Source of the DNA: Tardiphaga robiniae
GTDB lineage: Bacteria; Pseudomonadota; Alphaproteobacteria; Rhizobiales; Xanthobacteraceae
Direction of reading: 5' to 3'
Assembly: GCF_013359755.1 (NCBI RefSeq)
Contig: NZ_JABMCJ010000088.1
Span: 62,001-126,000 of the forward strand
DNA length: 64,000 nt
Part shown: positions 55,739 to 64,000 of the stretch, piece by piece
Position numbering within the stretch: position 1 is the stretch's first letter
Layout: every line of letters begins with the position of its first letter
Made by a program: the position numbers and the translations under genes
Notes under the pieces: model-generated
Seen by the model: the letters and a program-made list of their open reading frames with translations, nothing else
Databases searched by the model: none
Told to the model about the DNA's origin: nothing

Positions 55739-58585
55739 ATGATCGGCGCGCTCGCCCGCAAGTTCTTCGGCTCTGCCAACGACCGCCGCGTCAAGGGATA
55801 TCAATCGCGTGTTGCCGCGATCAACGCGCTGGAACCTGAGGTCGCAGCGCTGTCGGACGATGCGCTCAAAGCGCGCACCGCCGAGTTCAAGGCGCAACTC
55901 GAAGCCGGCAAGACTCTCGACGATCTCCTCGTTCCCGCTTTCGCCACCGTCCGCGAAGCCGCCAAGCGCACCCTCGGCCAGCGTCACTTCGACGTGCAGC
56001 TGATCGGCGGCATGGTGCTGCATGAGGGCGACATCGCCGAGATGAAGACCGGCGAAGGTAAGACGCTGGTCGCCACCCTCGCCGTCTATCTGAACGCGCT
56101 CGCCGGCCAGGGCGTGCATGTCGTGACCGTCAACGACTACCTGGCCAAGCGCGACAGCGGCTGGATGGGCCAGATCTACAGCTTCCTGGGCCTCACCACC
56201 GGCGTGATCGTTCACGGCCTCGACGATGCCGAGCGCCAGGCGGCCTATGCCTGCGACATCACCTACGGCACCAACAACGAATACGGCTTCGACTATCTGC
56301 GCGACAACATGAAGTACCGGCTGGAGGACATGGTCCAGCGCAAGCACTTCTACGCCATCGTCGACGAAGTCGACTCGATCCTCATCGACGAAGCGCGTAC
56401 GCCGCTGATCATCTCCGGCCCGCTCGACGACCGCTCGGAATTCTACAACACCATCGACACCTTCCTGCCCAAGCTCGAAAAGGTCATCGACTTCGAAGTC
56501 GACGAGAAGCAGCGCACCGTGACGCTGACCGAAGCCGGCATGGAGAAGATCGAAACCCTGCTGCGCGATGCCGGCCAGCTCAAGGGCGAGACGCTGTATG
56601 ACGTCGAGAACGTCTCCGTCGTGCATCACATCAATCAGGCGCTGCGCGCCCACTCGCTGTTCAACCGCGACAAGGACTACATCGTCCGCGACGACGAAGT
56701 GATCATCATCGACGAGTTCACCGGCCGCATGATGCAGGGTCGCCGTTATTCGGAAGGCCTGCACCAGGCGCTGGAGGCCAAGGAACATGTGACGGTCCAG
56801 CCGGAAAACCAGACGCTGGCCTCGATCACGTTCCAGAACTACTTCCGCATGTACAAGAAACTGGCCGGCATGACCGGTACGGCTCTGACCGAAGCGGATG
56901 AGCTGTTCGACATCTACAAGCTCGAAGTCGTCGAAGTGCCCACCAATGTCGGCATCGGCCGCATGGACGAGGACGACGAGGTCTATCGCACCCAGGACGA
57001 GAAGCACGCCGCCATCCTCGCCGAGATCGAGCGCGCCAATGCGCGGATGCAGCCGGTGCTGGTCGGCACCGCGTCGATCGAAAAATCGGAAGTGCTTGGC
57101 GAGTATCTGCTCAAGAACGGCTACAAGCTGATCGACTTCACCAAGCCGAAGGCGATGGACAAGCTCTATGCGGCCGCGCGTTCCGGCAAGCCGGCGAAAC
57201 TGTTCGCGGTCCTGAATGCGCGCTTCCATGAGCAGGAAGCCTATATCGTCGCCGAAGCCGGCGTCCCCGGCGCCATCACCATCGCCACCAACATGGCCGG
57301 CCGCGGCACCGACATCAAACTCGGCGGCTCGGTCGAGATGCGCGCGCAGATCGAGACGGCCGAGATCGCCGACGAGGCCGAGAAGGTTGCCAAGATCGCC
57401 GAGATCAAGGCCGAGATCGAGCGCTTCCGCGAAATCGTGCTGAATGCCAAGGAAGTGGTCGAGATCGAGCCCGCCAAGGGCAGCAAGCCGGCCAAGACCG
57501 TCGAGAAGCCCGGCGGCCTCTACATCATGGGCTCCGAGCGCCACGAGTCACGCCGCATCGACAACCAGCTCCGCGGCCGCTCCGGCCGTCAGGGCGACCC
57601 TGGCCGGTCCAAGTTCTTCCTGTCGCTGGAAGACGACCTGATGCGCATCTTCGGCTCGGATCGTCTGGATACGATGCTGACGCGCCTCGGCCTGAAGGAA
57701 GGCGAAGCGATCATCCATCCGTGGATCAACAAGGCGCTCGAGAAAGCCCAGCAGAAGGTCGAGGCGCGCAACTTCGACATCCGCAAGAACCTGCTGAAAT
57801 ACGACGACGTGCAGAACGACCAGCGCAAGGTGATCTTCGAACAGCGCGTCGATCTGATGCAGAACGACTCGGTCGCCGAGACCGTCAACGACATGCGCCG
57901 CGCTTTCGTCGAGGACCTCGTCACCAAGCACGTGCCGGAAAACCAGTATGCCGAGCAGTGGGATGTGGCCGGCCTGAAGGAAGAGCTCAAGCGCGTACTC
58001 GATCTCGATCTTCCGGTCGACGAATGGGCCAAGGAAGAAGGCATCGCCGACGAAGAGCTGCTCAACCGTATCGAGCAGAAGGCCGACGAGCACATGGCCG
58101 CGAAGGTCGCCCAGTGGGGCCCCGACGTGATGCGTTACGTCGAGAAGACGATCCTGCTGCAGACGCTGGATCATCTGTGGCGCGAGCATCTGGTGATGCT
58201 GGATCACCTGCGTCAGGTCATCGGTCTGCGCGGCTACGGCCAGCGCGATCCGCTGCAGGAATACAAGGCGGAAGCTTTCAACCTGTTCGAGGCCATGATT
58301 TCCAATCTGCGCGAAGCCGTCACCGCGCAATTGATGCGCGTCGAAATCGTGCCGCCGGACGTGCAGCCCGAACTGCCTGTCATGGAAGCCCACAAGCTCG
58401 ACTACAACACTGGCGAAGACGAAATGGCTTTCGCCAATGCGGCGCTCGCGCCGATGGGCCAGCAGCAGCCCGCCGTCGCCCGCGACCCGAACAACCAGGA
58501 CACCTGGGGCAAGGTCGGCCGCAACGAAGATTGTCCCTGCGGCTCCGGCAAGAAGTTCAAGCACTGCCACGGGCGGTATGCATAA
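55739..58585 (+). CDS. secA: preprotein translocase ATPase SecA
   Basis: 948 residues. AGGA precedes. Walker [44 protein letters not shown], and C-terminal zinc motif [14 protein letters not shown]. Essential motor for Sec export. A ~30-residue insert ([20 protein letters not shown] region) is normal in rhizobia. GTG at 55736 is an alternative start. Confidence 0.99.
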   Translation: MIGALARKFFGSANDRRVKGYQSRVAAINALEPEVAALSDDALKARTAEFKAQLEAGKTLDDLLVPAFATVREAAKRTLGQRHFDVQLIGGMVLHEGDIAEMKTGEGKTLVATLAVYLNALAGQGVHVVTVNDYLAKRDSGWMGQIYSFLGLTTGVIVHGLDDAERQAAYACDITYGTNNEYGFDYLRDNMKYRLEDMVQRKHFYAIVDEVDSILIDEARTPLIISGPLDDRSEFYNTIDTFLPKLEKVIDFEVDEKQRTVTLTEAGMEKIETLLRDAGQLKGETLYDVENVSVVHHINQALRAHSLFNRDKDYIVRDDEVIIIDEFTGRMMQGRRYSEGLHQALEAKEHVTVQPENQTLASITFQNYFRMYKKLAGMTGTALTEADELFDIYKLEVVEVPTNVGIGRMDEDDEVYRTQDEKHAAILAEIERANARMQPVLVGTASIEKSEVLGEYLLKNGYKLIDFTKPKAMDKLYAAARSGKPAKLFAVLNARFHEQEAYIVAEAGVPGAITIATNMAGRGTDIKLGGSVEMRAQIETAEIADEAEKVAKIAEIKAEIERFREIVLNAKEVVEIEPAKGSKPAKTVEKPGGLYIMGSERHESRRIDNQLRGRSGRQGDPGRSKFFLSLEDDLMRIFGSDRLDTMLTRLGLKEGEAIIHPWINKALEKAQQKVEARNFDIRKNLLKYDDVQNDQRKVIFEQRVDLMQNDSVAETVNDMRRAFVEDLVTKHVPENQYAEQWDVAGLKEELKRVLDLDLPVDEWAKEEGIADEELLNRIEQKADEHMAAKVAQWGPDVMRYVEKTILLQTLDHLWREHLVMLDHLRQVIGLRGYGQRDPLQEYKAEAFNLFEAMISNLREAVTAQLMRVEIVPPDVQPELPVMEAHKLDYNTGEDEMAFANAALAPMGQQQPAVARDPNNQDTWGKVGRNEDCPCGSGKKFKHCHGRYA

Positions 58586-58617
58586 GCCGACCACCGGGTA
58601 AATCGCGAAGCCATCTG

Positions 58618-58647
58618 AAATCCCTCCCCGTTCGGGAGGGATTTTTC
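58618..58647 (+). terminator. terminator of secA
   Basis: ATCCCTCCCCG-TT-CGGGAGGGATTTTT, a near-perfect stem with T run, 32 bp after the stop. Confidence 0.9.
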
Positions 58648-58787
58648 TTTGGGCTGTTGGTTCCACGCATTCACGCAGCCAAGCACTGCGCTGGACGACG
58701 CTGACGACGATTGGACAACGCGTCGCAGAGGACTAGCCTGTTTCATCGCGCCGACAAGAGCGGCCGCAGGAATGAGGGGGCGTGCCG

Positions 58788-59495
58788 ATGATGTCCAATT
58801 CCGAAATGCTGATCCGCCTGATCTCCGCCGCGGCGCTCGGCAGTCTGATCGGTTTCGAGCGGGAGCGGCTGCTCTGGGCCGCGGGGATCCGCACGCATAT
58901 GCTGGTCTGCGTCGGCTCCTGCCTGATCATGCTGGTCTCGCAATACGGCTTCTCCAACATCCTGCTCACGCAATCCAATGTCGTGCTCGATCCATCGCGC
59001 ATCGCGGCGCAGGTGGTGTCCGGCATCGGCTTTCTCGGTGCGGGATCTATCCTGGCGCGCGGCGAGATCGTGAAAGGGCTCACGACAGCAGCAAGTATCT
59101 GGACGGTGGCAGCGATCGGGCTTGCGGTCGGCGGAGGATTGTATCTCGCGGCCGGCGCATCGACGGTGATCATCCTGATCATCCTCGTCGGTATCAAGCC
59201 GCTCGAGGAAGCCTATCGCTCGCGCAACCAGACGTGCATGCTGAAGGTGGAAGTCGAGAACAACGGCCTGACGCCGGAATTGCTGCGCGAGACATTGTCG
59301 CTGCGCGCCGGTCAGGTGAAGCGCTTCCTCGTGGAAAGCCGCGATCCCCAAGGCACCGACCAGCTCTCGATCCTGCTCAGCAAGGTGTCGTCACAGGATA
59401 TCGCGAGCTATCCTTCGAAGCTGCAGGAGCTCGATGGCGTGCGTCAGGTGAGTATCGTCAAACGCGTCAGCGACAGCGGTGCCAATCACACGTGA
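58788..59495 (+). CDS. MgtC/SapB-family membrane protein
   Basis: 235 residues. GAGGGGGC precedes an ATG. Helices and motifs of MgtC: RLISAAALGSLIGFERER, GIRTHMLVCVGSCLIMLVSQ, RIAAQVVSGIGFLGAGSI, GLTTAASIWTVAAIGLAVGG. The C-terminal domain is ACT-like and cytoplasmic. Related proteins affect Mg2+ limitation and inhibit ATP synthase. GTG at 58782 is an alternative start. Confidence 0.92.
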   Translation: MMSNSEMLIRLISAAALGSLIGFERERLLWAAGIRTHMLVCVGSCLIMLVSQYGFSNILLTQSNVVLDPSRIAAQVVSGIGFLGAGSILARGEIVKGLTTAASIWTVAAIGLAVGGGLYLAAGASTVIILIILVGIKPLEEAYRSRNQTCMLKVEVENNGLTPELLRETLSLRAGQVKRFLVESRDPQGTDQLSILLSKVSSQDIASYPSKLQELDGVRQVSIVKRVSDSGANHT

Positions 59496-59527
59496 GCGAT
59501 ATGTCTGCAGGGAGAGCGACGCGCGCC

Positions 59528-61036
59528 TCAGCGCATCGCGGAGAAGCGATCCGTGAACGAATTCGCGGACACGACCGGGGCTGCGCCTGACAGCGCGGCT
59601 GTGCCGGCGCCGCCGCCGGAGGCTGGCGTGGATGGTTCGGCCGACAGCGTCGGCTTGAGCGGCGGCCGCGCGGTGGCGACGAGCGGCGCAGGTGCGGCAG
59701 CCGGCTTCGCTGCAGCTACAGAAGCAGGCGTCGCAGGAGCAGCCGACGGGGCGGCCTTGCTGGCGACGGCCTTCGGCTTTGCGGCCGGTGTCGGCACGGG
59801 AGCGGCTGGCGCCGTAGTTGCGGTGGCGGTCGTTTCCGAGCCGCCGATGCCGACCTTCTTGGCGAGATTGCTGAAGAAGCCGCCGTCCGACGAGGCCGAC
59901 GCGACACGCGTGGAGGGCGCGGCGACGACGGGTTCTTCCGATGCTGCGAACAGCGACGCCGAATAGGAGGTTGTCGCCGCAGCGGTCGCCTTCGGCGGAT
60001 TGACGTGCGGCGGGATGGTGCCCGGTGCGCGCGAATAGGCGGCGGTCTGCACACCCGGCGGCTCCGGATCCGACAGGCCGGTGGCGCCATCGGGCAGTTT
60101 GGAGGCGAAGACGCGATTCATGCCGCCGTCGATATCGGGACGGCGCTGCGCGACTGGCGTGCCCTTGGCAACCAGTTCGGCAATCTTCGCATCATCCTGC
60201 GCCTGCTTGGCGCTGACGGCATCGGCGATCTCGGACGGGATCTGGTAGACTGGGCACTTGGCCGAGGCATTGAACACCAGCGGCTTGGTCGATCCTGCAG
60301 GTGCGGCCGGATCGAACACATACTTGTTCTCGCAGAACTCGACCTTCGGCTCCTGCCGCGTCACTTCGAAATGATCATAGCCCTGCTTGATCATCTTCCA
60401 GAACGGCATGTTCGGGTTATTGCGATGCTTGGCCATGTTGACCGGCGTCATCTTGAACGGAAACGCCGCGAACTGGAACGAGCGCTGTCCGCCGAAGAAG
60501 GATTCACGGCCCAGCGAATAGATCTCGGCGATCTGTTCGTCGGTCATGGCGAAACAGCCCCGCGACGAGCAATCGCCGTGCACCATCAGCTGCGAACCGG
60601 TGCGTCCCAGCGACTTGTCAAAGGCGTTGGGGAAACCGGTATTGAACGAGAGATAATAGGACGAGCGCGGATTCATCTGCGCCGGCGTGATCGAATAGAA
60701 ACCTTCCGGTGCCTGGCGATCGCCTTCTTTGACCTTCGGACCGAGGTCGCCGGACCAGCGGCAGATCGGATAGGTCTTCAGCAGTGCAAACTGGCCGGAG
60801 CGGTTCTGCTTCCAGACTTCGAGTTCGGCTTCCTGCTTGAACACACGAACCAGCATCGGCGACTGCAGGTCCATGTCCTTTTCAGTCATCTCGGCGACGA
60901 GCTTAGGAGGAACGGGCTGGTTGGCCTTCGCGTTGCTGGCGAGCGACATGTCTTCGCCGTTGCAGCCGGCCAGCACCACGCCTGTCGCAAGTACGACCGA
61001 CGTCAGCAGCGCGCGAACAAGCGAGCGATGTTTCAA
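59528..61036 (-). CDS. lipoprotein murein L,D-transpeptidase (YafK-like)
   Basis: 502 residues from a TTG preceded by GGAG at seven bases. Lipobox LAGC in KHRSLVRALLTSVVLATG VVLAGC-type signal. The YkuD catalytic segment HGDCSSRGCFAMTDEQI supplies Cys and His. The C-terminal ~200 residues are Ala/Pro/Thr-rich, low complexity. It should cross-link peptidoglycan or attach proteins to it in the periplasm. Confidence 0.88.
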   Translation of the reverse strand: MKHRSLVRALLTSVVLATGVVLAGCNGEDMSLASNAKANQPVPPKLVAEMTEKDMDLQSPMLVRVFKQEAELEVWKQNRSGQFALLKTYPICRWSGDLGPKVKEGDRQAPEGFYSITPAQMNPRSSYYLSFNTGFPNAFDKSLGRTGSQLMVHGDCSSRGCFAMTDEQIAEIYSLGRESFFGGQRSFQFAAFPFKMTPVNMAKHRNNPNMPFWKMIKQGYDHFEVTRQEPKVEFCENKYVFDPAAPAGSTKPLVFNASAKCPVYQIPSEIADAVSAKQAQDDAKIAELVAKGTPVAQRRPDIDGGMNRVFASKLPDGATGLSDPEPPGVQTAAYSRAPGTIPPHVNPPKATAAATTSYSASLFAASEEPVVAAPSTRVASASSDGGFFSNLAKKVGIGGSETTATATTAPAAPVPTPAAKPKAVASKAAPSAAPATPASVAAAKPAAAPAPLVATARPPLKPTLSAEPSTPASGGGAGTAALSGAAPVVSANSFTDRFSAMR

Positions 61037-61350
61037 AGCCAAGCTCCGCAGCCGACGGGACGTCGACACCCCAAGGAATAAAGACAAATGAGCCCTTATT
61101 CGTACGCAAATATTAGCCTTAAGGCCCCTTGCTCGCAAGGCAACTGGCCGTGAGCAACAGGTTCCGTTCCGGCGATGGTCAACAGAGATTGAAGATCTCA
61201 GGCCGGGCGGAATTGCGGCGGTATCTGGCGGGAAGGCGAATTAAGCAGGCGGCGATGGGTTATGCTTAATAGTTTGGCAGCGCTCTCGACCCTCATGGCC
61301 GGCTTGTCCCAGCCACCTACGTCTTTGTTCACTCGCCGCCAAAGACGTGG
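61037..61350. other. intergenic stretch upstream of the L,D-transpeptidase gene
   Basis: Short moderate-GC stretch without gene features. It presumably contains the L,D-transpeptidase promoter. A palindromic repeat follows. Confidence 0.4.
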
Positions 61351-61398
61351 ATGCCCCGGCACATCCAGCGAAGCTCGCTTCGCGCTGGCCGGGCACGA
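61351..61398. repeat. palindromic repeat with GCGAAGC core
   Basis: GATGCCCCGGC...ATCCAGCGAAGCTCGCTTCGCGCTGGCCGGGCA: inverted arms and the same core as at 14615-14665. Confidence 0.75.
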
Positions 61399-61435
61399 CG
61401 AACATTGGCAAGGGCGTGGACAACCTCGGAGCGCC

Positions 61436-62092
61436 TCAGGAGCCCCGGACCACGGTCTTCAAGTAGTTGTAAGCCTTGATGATTTCGATCAACCGGTCCT
61501 CGGTGGAGCGGTCGCCGCCATTGGCGTCGGGGTGGTGCTGCTTCACCAGCGCTTTGTACTGCGCCTTGACGTCGTCCAGCGTCGCGCTGGGGCCGAGACC
61601 CATGACTTGCAGCGCCTTGCGCTCGGCATTGAAGATCTTGCGGGTTTCTTCCTTGATCGGCTGCTGCGGCTTGCGGGCCCGGCCGCGCCCCATACCCATG
61701 CCGTTCATCTCATTGAACATGGCAAACGGATCGATCGCGCCGTCGAGGTCGGGCTGCCCGGCCTTGGTTTTGTCCGCAGAGCCATTGGCGCCCATCTTCC
61801 AGGTCGGACGATGGCCGGTCAGCGCATCCTTCTGGTACTTGGCGACCGCGTCTGGGGCCATACCCTGGAAGAAGTTGTAGCCCTGATTGTATTCGCGGAC
61901 ATGGTTCAGGCAGAAGTGCCAGTATTCCTTGTCCTGCGCGCGGCCCTTGGGCGCGCGGTGCGGACCCTTGTTCTTGCACTCGGGCCACTCGCACATAATA
62001 GCTTCTTCGCGCGCAGCGGCCTGCTGCTTCGCGCTCAGCTTGTTCGGCTTGATACGGATGCTGTCGAAGAATTTGGATGAGTCGATGGGCAT
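61436..62092 (-). CDS. C-terminal J-domain protein with Cys/His segment
   Basis: 218 residues. The J domain is at the C-terminus: ALQVMGLGPSATLDDVKAQY, KALVKQHHPDANGGD with HPD. N-terminal Cys/His segment MCEWPECKNKGPHRAP ... HFCLNHV may bind zinc. Gly/Met-rich linker MNGMGMGRGRA. Acts as co-chaperone for DnaK, probably on a specific client. Divergent from bolA. Confidence 0.9.
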   Translation of the reverse strand: MPIDSSKFFDSIRIKPNKLSAKQQAAAREEAIMCEWPECKNKGPHRAPKGRAQDKEYWHFCLNHVREYNQGYNFFQGMAPDAVAKYQKDALTGHRPTWKMGANGSADKTKAGQPDLDGAIDPFAMFNEMNGMGMGRGRARKPQQPIKEETRKIFNAERKALQVMGLGPSATLDDVKAQYKALVKQHHPDANGGDRSTEDRLIEIIKAYNYLKTVVRGS

Positions 62093-62229
62093 GGCTGACT
62101 ATGACAACGCAATGCAAAAAGCTTCAAGTCTTGACATTCCGATTACCTCATTCGGCGCCCTGCGCCGCACCAATATGGTCGCCACATCGTGATTGACCAT
62201 GAGTGGGGCGAACCGCTAAGCCGGCCATC

Positions 62230-62502
62230 ATGACCATGAAAGATAACATCACAAAGAAGCTGACAGAGGCTTTCGCGCCCCTCAGCCTCGACGTTTCAGA
62301 TGAATCGCATCTGCATGCCGGTCACATGGGCCACCGCCCGGAGGGTGAAACCCACTTCAGGGTCAATATTGTGTCGGAGGCCTTCGAAGGGAAGAGCCGG
62401 ATCGACCGCCATCGCATGATCAACGAACTGCTGGCGGCGGAACTCGCGGGAACGGTACATGCGCTGGCGCTGAAACCGCAGACGCCGAAGGAAGCGGGCT
62501 AG
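62230..62502 (+). CDS. BolA-family protein
   Basis: 90 residues. ITKKLTEAFAPLSLDVSDES, HRPEGETHFRVNIVSEAFEG and RIDRHRMINELLAAELAGTV match the BolA fold with conserved His residues; it partners with monothiol glutaredoxin in Fe-S trafficking and stress. ATG at 62230; a farther ATG at 62203 has less support. Confidence 0.92.
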   Translation: MTMKDNITKKLTEAFAPLSLDVSDESHLHAGHMGHRPEGETHFRVNIVSEAFEGKSRIDRHRMINELLAAELAGTVHALALKPQTPKEAG

Positions 62503-62524
62503 GTTTCGTCGCGGCACCCTACAC

Positions 62525-62659
62525 CGTCATTCCGGGGCGCGAGCGCCACTCGGCGATCGCGAACCCGGAATCTCAGCATGGGAGTCTCCAACAGCGCCAA
62601 GCCATGTCCAGCTTCCGGGTTCGCGCGCACGAAGACGCGCCCCCGCCCCGGAATGACGA
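62525..62659. repeat. nested inverted repeat of Bradyrhizobium type
   Basis: Outer arms CGTCATTCCGGGGCG and CGCCCCGGAATGACG; inner arms GCGAACCCGGAA and TTCCGGGTTCGCGCG. Such GTCATTCCGGGGC elements are dispersed in Bradyrhizobium-like genomes and lie here between convergent bolA and fdsD. Confidence 0.85.
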
Positions 62660-62672
62660 GTGTGGGCTGGTC

Positions 62673-62900
62673 CTACTTCTTCAGCGACGCGATCGCCTCG
62701 AGGACGTTCGGCTTCAGCCCGGCGCCGCCCGCATCCAGATGTTCGAAGATCTTCTTCCGCATGCGCGGATCCCAGAACTTCTTGATGTGCTCGGCAATGC
62801 CGGCCACGGCGTGATCGTGGCCCTGGCTGTTGAAGAAGTCGCCGATCTGGTTGGCCATATAGATCAGCCGGTCAGGCGACGTCGATGTGTGGGTGTCCAT
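62673..62900 (-). CDS. fdsD: formate dehydrogenase delta subunit
   Basis: 75 residues. RLIYMANQIGDFFNSQGHDH, AVAGIAEHIKKFWDPRMRKK and IFEHLDAGGAGLKPNVLEAI are the FdsD family. Its start overlaps the end of fdhD by about 29 bp. It is a small subunit of NAD-dependent molybdenum formate dehydrogenase (Fds). Confidence 0.93.
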   Translation of the reverse strand: MDTHTSTSPDRLIYMANQIGDFFNSQGHDHAVAGIAEHIKKFWDPRMRKKIFEHLDAGGAGLKPNVLEAIASLKK

Positions 62901-63729
62901 GCTCTTGCCCTGATGCATCCGCGGTGGCGCCGTGCTGACGCACGCGGTGCTGATGTGTGAAAACTTCGAACCCGTCGCTGCGCGCGATCGCGGCCAACGT
63001 AATGCCTGCAGCCTCCGCCATGCGAATGGCAAGCGCGGTGGGTGCCGAAACCGACACCATGAGCGGCGCGCCGATGGCGGCGGTCTTCTGCACCATCTCG
63101 ACAGAGACGCGGCTGGTCAGCAGCACCATGCCCCGCCCTGCATCGACCTTGGCCTGCGCCAGCGCGCCGGCCAGCTTGTCGAGCGCATTATGACGGCCGA
63201 CATCCTCACGCAACGCGACGATGTCGTCGGCCGGCGTCCAGAACGCCGCGGCGTGCACGGCGCGGGTCTGGATGTTGACCTTCTGCAGCGGCGACAGCGT
63301 CTCCATCGCCGCCATGATCTGCTCGAAGGAGAACGCGCCGCCGGGCGCGACGATGGCCGCCGGCTTAACGGCTTCAGAAATCGAGTCGATGCCGCACAGA
63401 CCGCAGCCCGTCGGCCCGGCGATCTGCCGGCGCCGTGCGCTGATGCTCTCGGCCTTCTCGCCTGCGAGCCACATGCGCAGCTCAACGCCATCGTCGAATT
63501 CAACGGCCTCGAAACTCTCGATCTCGTTGATCGAGGTGACCACGCCTTCGCTCAGGCTGAAGCCATAGGCGAAGTCGCGATAGTCCTGCGGCGTCCCCAT
63601 CATGACGGCATAGGTGCCGCCATTATAGGTGATCGCCAGCGCGGTCTCTTCCGGCACCGCGCGCAACCCCTCGCTGACGCCGGACTGGTGCCAGATCTTG
63701 CGGGGGACTGAGCGAACCGGCTCGTGCAT
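62872..63729 (-). CDS. fdhD: formate dehydrogenase accessory sulfurtransferase FdhD
   Basis: 285 residues. GPTGCGLCGIDSISEAVK holds the CxxC sulfur-transfer motif. TRAVHAAAFW, ALREDVGRHNALDKLAGAL and MVLLTSRVSVEMVQKTAAIG are diagnostic. It sulfurates the molybdenum cofactor before insertion into formate dehydrogenase. It is 15 bp after fdsA. Confidence 0.96.
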   Translation of the reverse strand: MHEPVRSVPRKIWHQSGVSEGLRAVPEETALAITYNGGTYAVMMGTPQDYRDFAYGFSLSEGVVTSINEIESFEAVEFDDGVELRMWLAGEKAESISARRRQIAGPTGCGLCGIDSISEAVKPAAIVAPGGAFSFEQIMAAMETLSPLQKVNIQTRAVHAAAFWTPADDIVALREDVGRHNALDKLAGALAQAKVDAGRGMVLLTSRVSVEMVQKTAAIGAPLMVSVSAPTALAIRMAEAAGITLAAIARSDGFEVFTHQHRVRQHGATADASGQEHGHPHIDVA

Positions 63730-63744
63730 GTCTGGTCTCCAGAC

Positions 63745-64000
63745 CTACTCCGCGGCTTCCACGACGGGCATGGCGATCCGGCGCGACTGGCGGGCCTGCT
63801 CGTCATATTCCTTCTGCCACTCGGACGGACCGTTCGAGGGCGAGATCTGCACCGCGGTCACCTTGTATTCCGGGCAGTTGGTGGCCCAGTCCGAGAACTC
63901 GGTGGTGATGACGTTGGCCTGCGTGGTCGGGTGATGGAAGGTCGTATAGACCACGCCCGGCGCCATACGCTCGGTTAGCAGCGCACGCAACGTCGTCTCG
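63745..64000 (-). CDS. fdsA: formate dehydrogenase alpha subunit, C-terminal end only
   Basis: The frame is open from the right edge to the stop at 63745. LLTERMAPGVVYTTFHHPTT, NVITTEFSDWATNCPEYKV and QISPSNGPSEWQKEYDEQAR are the end of the FdsA catalytic subunit. The rest is beyond the window. Confidence 0.93.
   Translation of the reverse strand, partial: ETTLRALLTERMAPGVVYTTFHHPTTQANVITTEFSDWATNCPEYKVTAVQISPSNGPSEWQKEYDEQARQSRRIAMPVVEAAE

Noticed and set aside
55595-57544. 649-codon reverse frame opposite secA
   Set aside because: secA is unmistakable on the other strand, and the reverse product is repetitive and without family features.

Overview
The window looks like a chromosomal segment of a GC-rich alphaproteobacterium of the order Hyphomicrobiales, most likely family Nitrobacteraceae (Bradyrhizobium/Afipia/Tardiphaga/Rhodopseudomonas type). 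Grounds: CobS/CobT cobaltochelatase, a CarD regulator with a Lys/Ala-rich tail, a 7Fe ferredoxin next to a SUV3-type helicase, a BolA/J-protein pair, an Fds-type formate dehydrogenase end, two multi-domain GGDEF-EAL proteins, and many short GC-rich palindromic intergenic repeats of the rhizobial kind. Genus is an inference.

Layout. 1-10.4 kb: truncated alpha/beta hydrolase divergent from a GntR regulator, a GGDEF-EAL protein, tRNA-Arg(CCT), small secreted proteins, a CAP-domain protein, a ketopantoate-reductase-like enzyme, a YidB protein and a GlsB/YeaQ protein. 10.4-19.7 kb: an acyl-CoA catabolism cluster (SDR, two acyl-CoA dehydrogenases, two enoyl-CoA hydratases, NDP-forming acyl-CoA ligase, a glyoxalase-fold protein, branched-chain-type ABC binding protein), probably for an aromatic or branched acid. 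19.9-30.2 kb: nuclease-fold protein, M48 lipoprotein protease, CarD, FdxA, HslR-like RNA-binding protein, helicase, DUF3108 protein, ribosomal protein L28.

30.27-34.37 kb is the most striking part: a tightly packed four-gene operon, visibly poorer in G+C than its surroundings. It encodes a DarT-like ADP-ribosyltransferase candidate, a P-loop nucleotide kinase, a fusion of a second copy of that kinase to an adenylosuccinate-synthetase domain, and an HExxH zinc-peptidase candidate. The synthetase domain has Ser where PurA has its catalytic Asp, and other motifs resemble phage PurZ (2-aminoadenine pathway). No integrase or phage structural gene is next to it. I consider it a candidate undescribed nucleotide-based conflict or defence system; its function is inference.

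34.4-39.6 kb is a patchwork: a degenerate antitoxin copy, a rearranged repeat of the leader of a PepSY-like gene, an intact RelE-type toxin/antitoxin pair, a DUF2283 remnant, small enzymes, and palindromic repeats. 39.6-47.3 kb: AraC regulator with an operator-like repeat, an SDR lacking its catalytic Tyr and Lys, two c-di-GMP proteins, and a Tat-exported phytase-like esterase. 47.3-64 kb is mostly core: cobT, cobS, DedA, accA, a GlxA-type regulator, an SDR, a parvulin foldase, secA, MgtC, a lipoprotein L,D-transpeptidase, a J-protein, bolA, and the end of the formate dehydrogenase locus (fdsA end, fdhD, fdsD).
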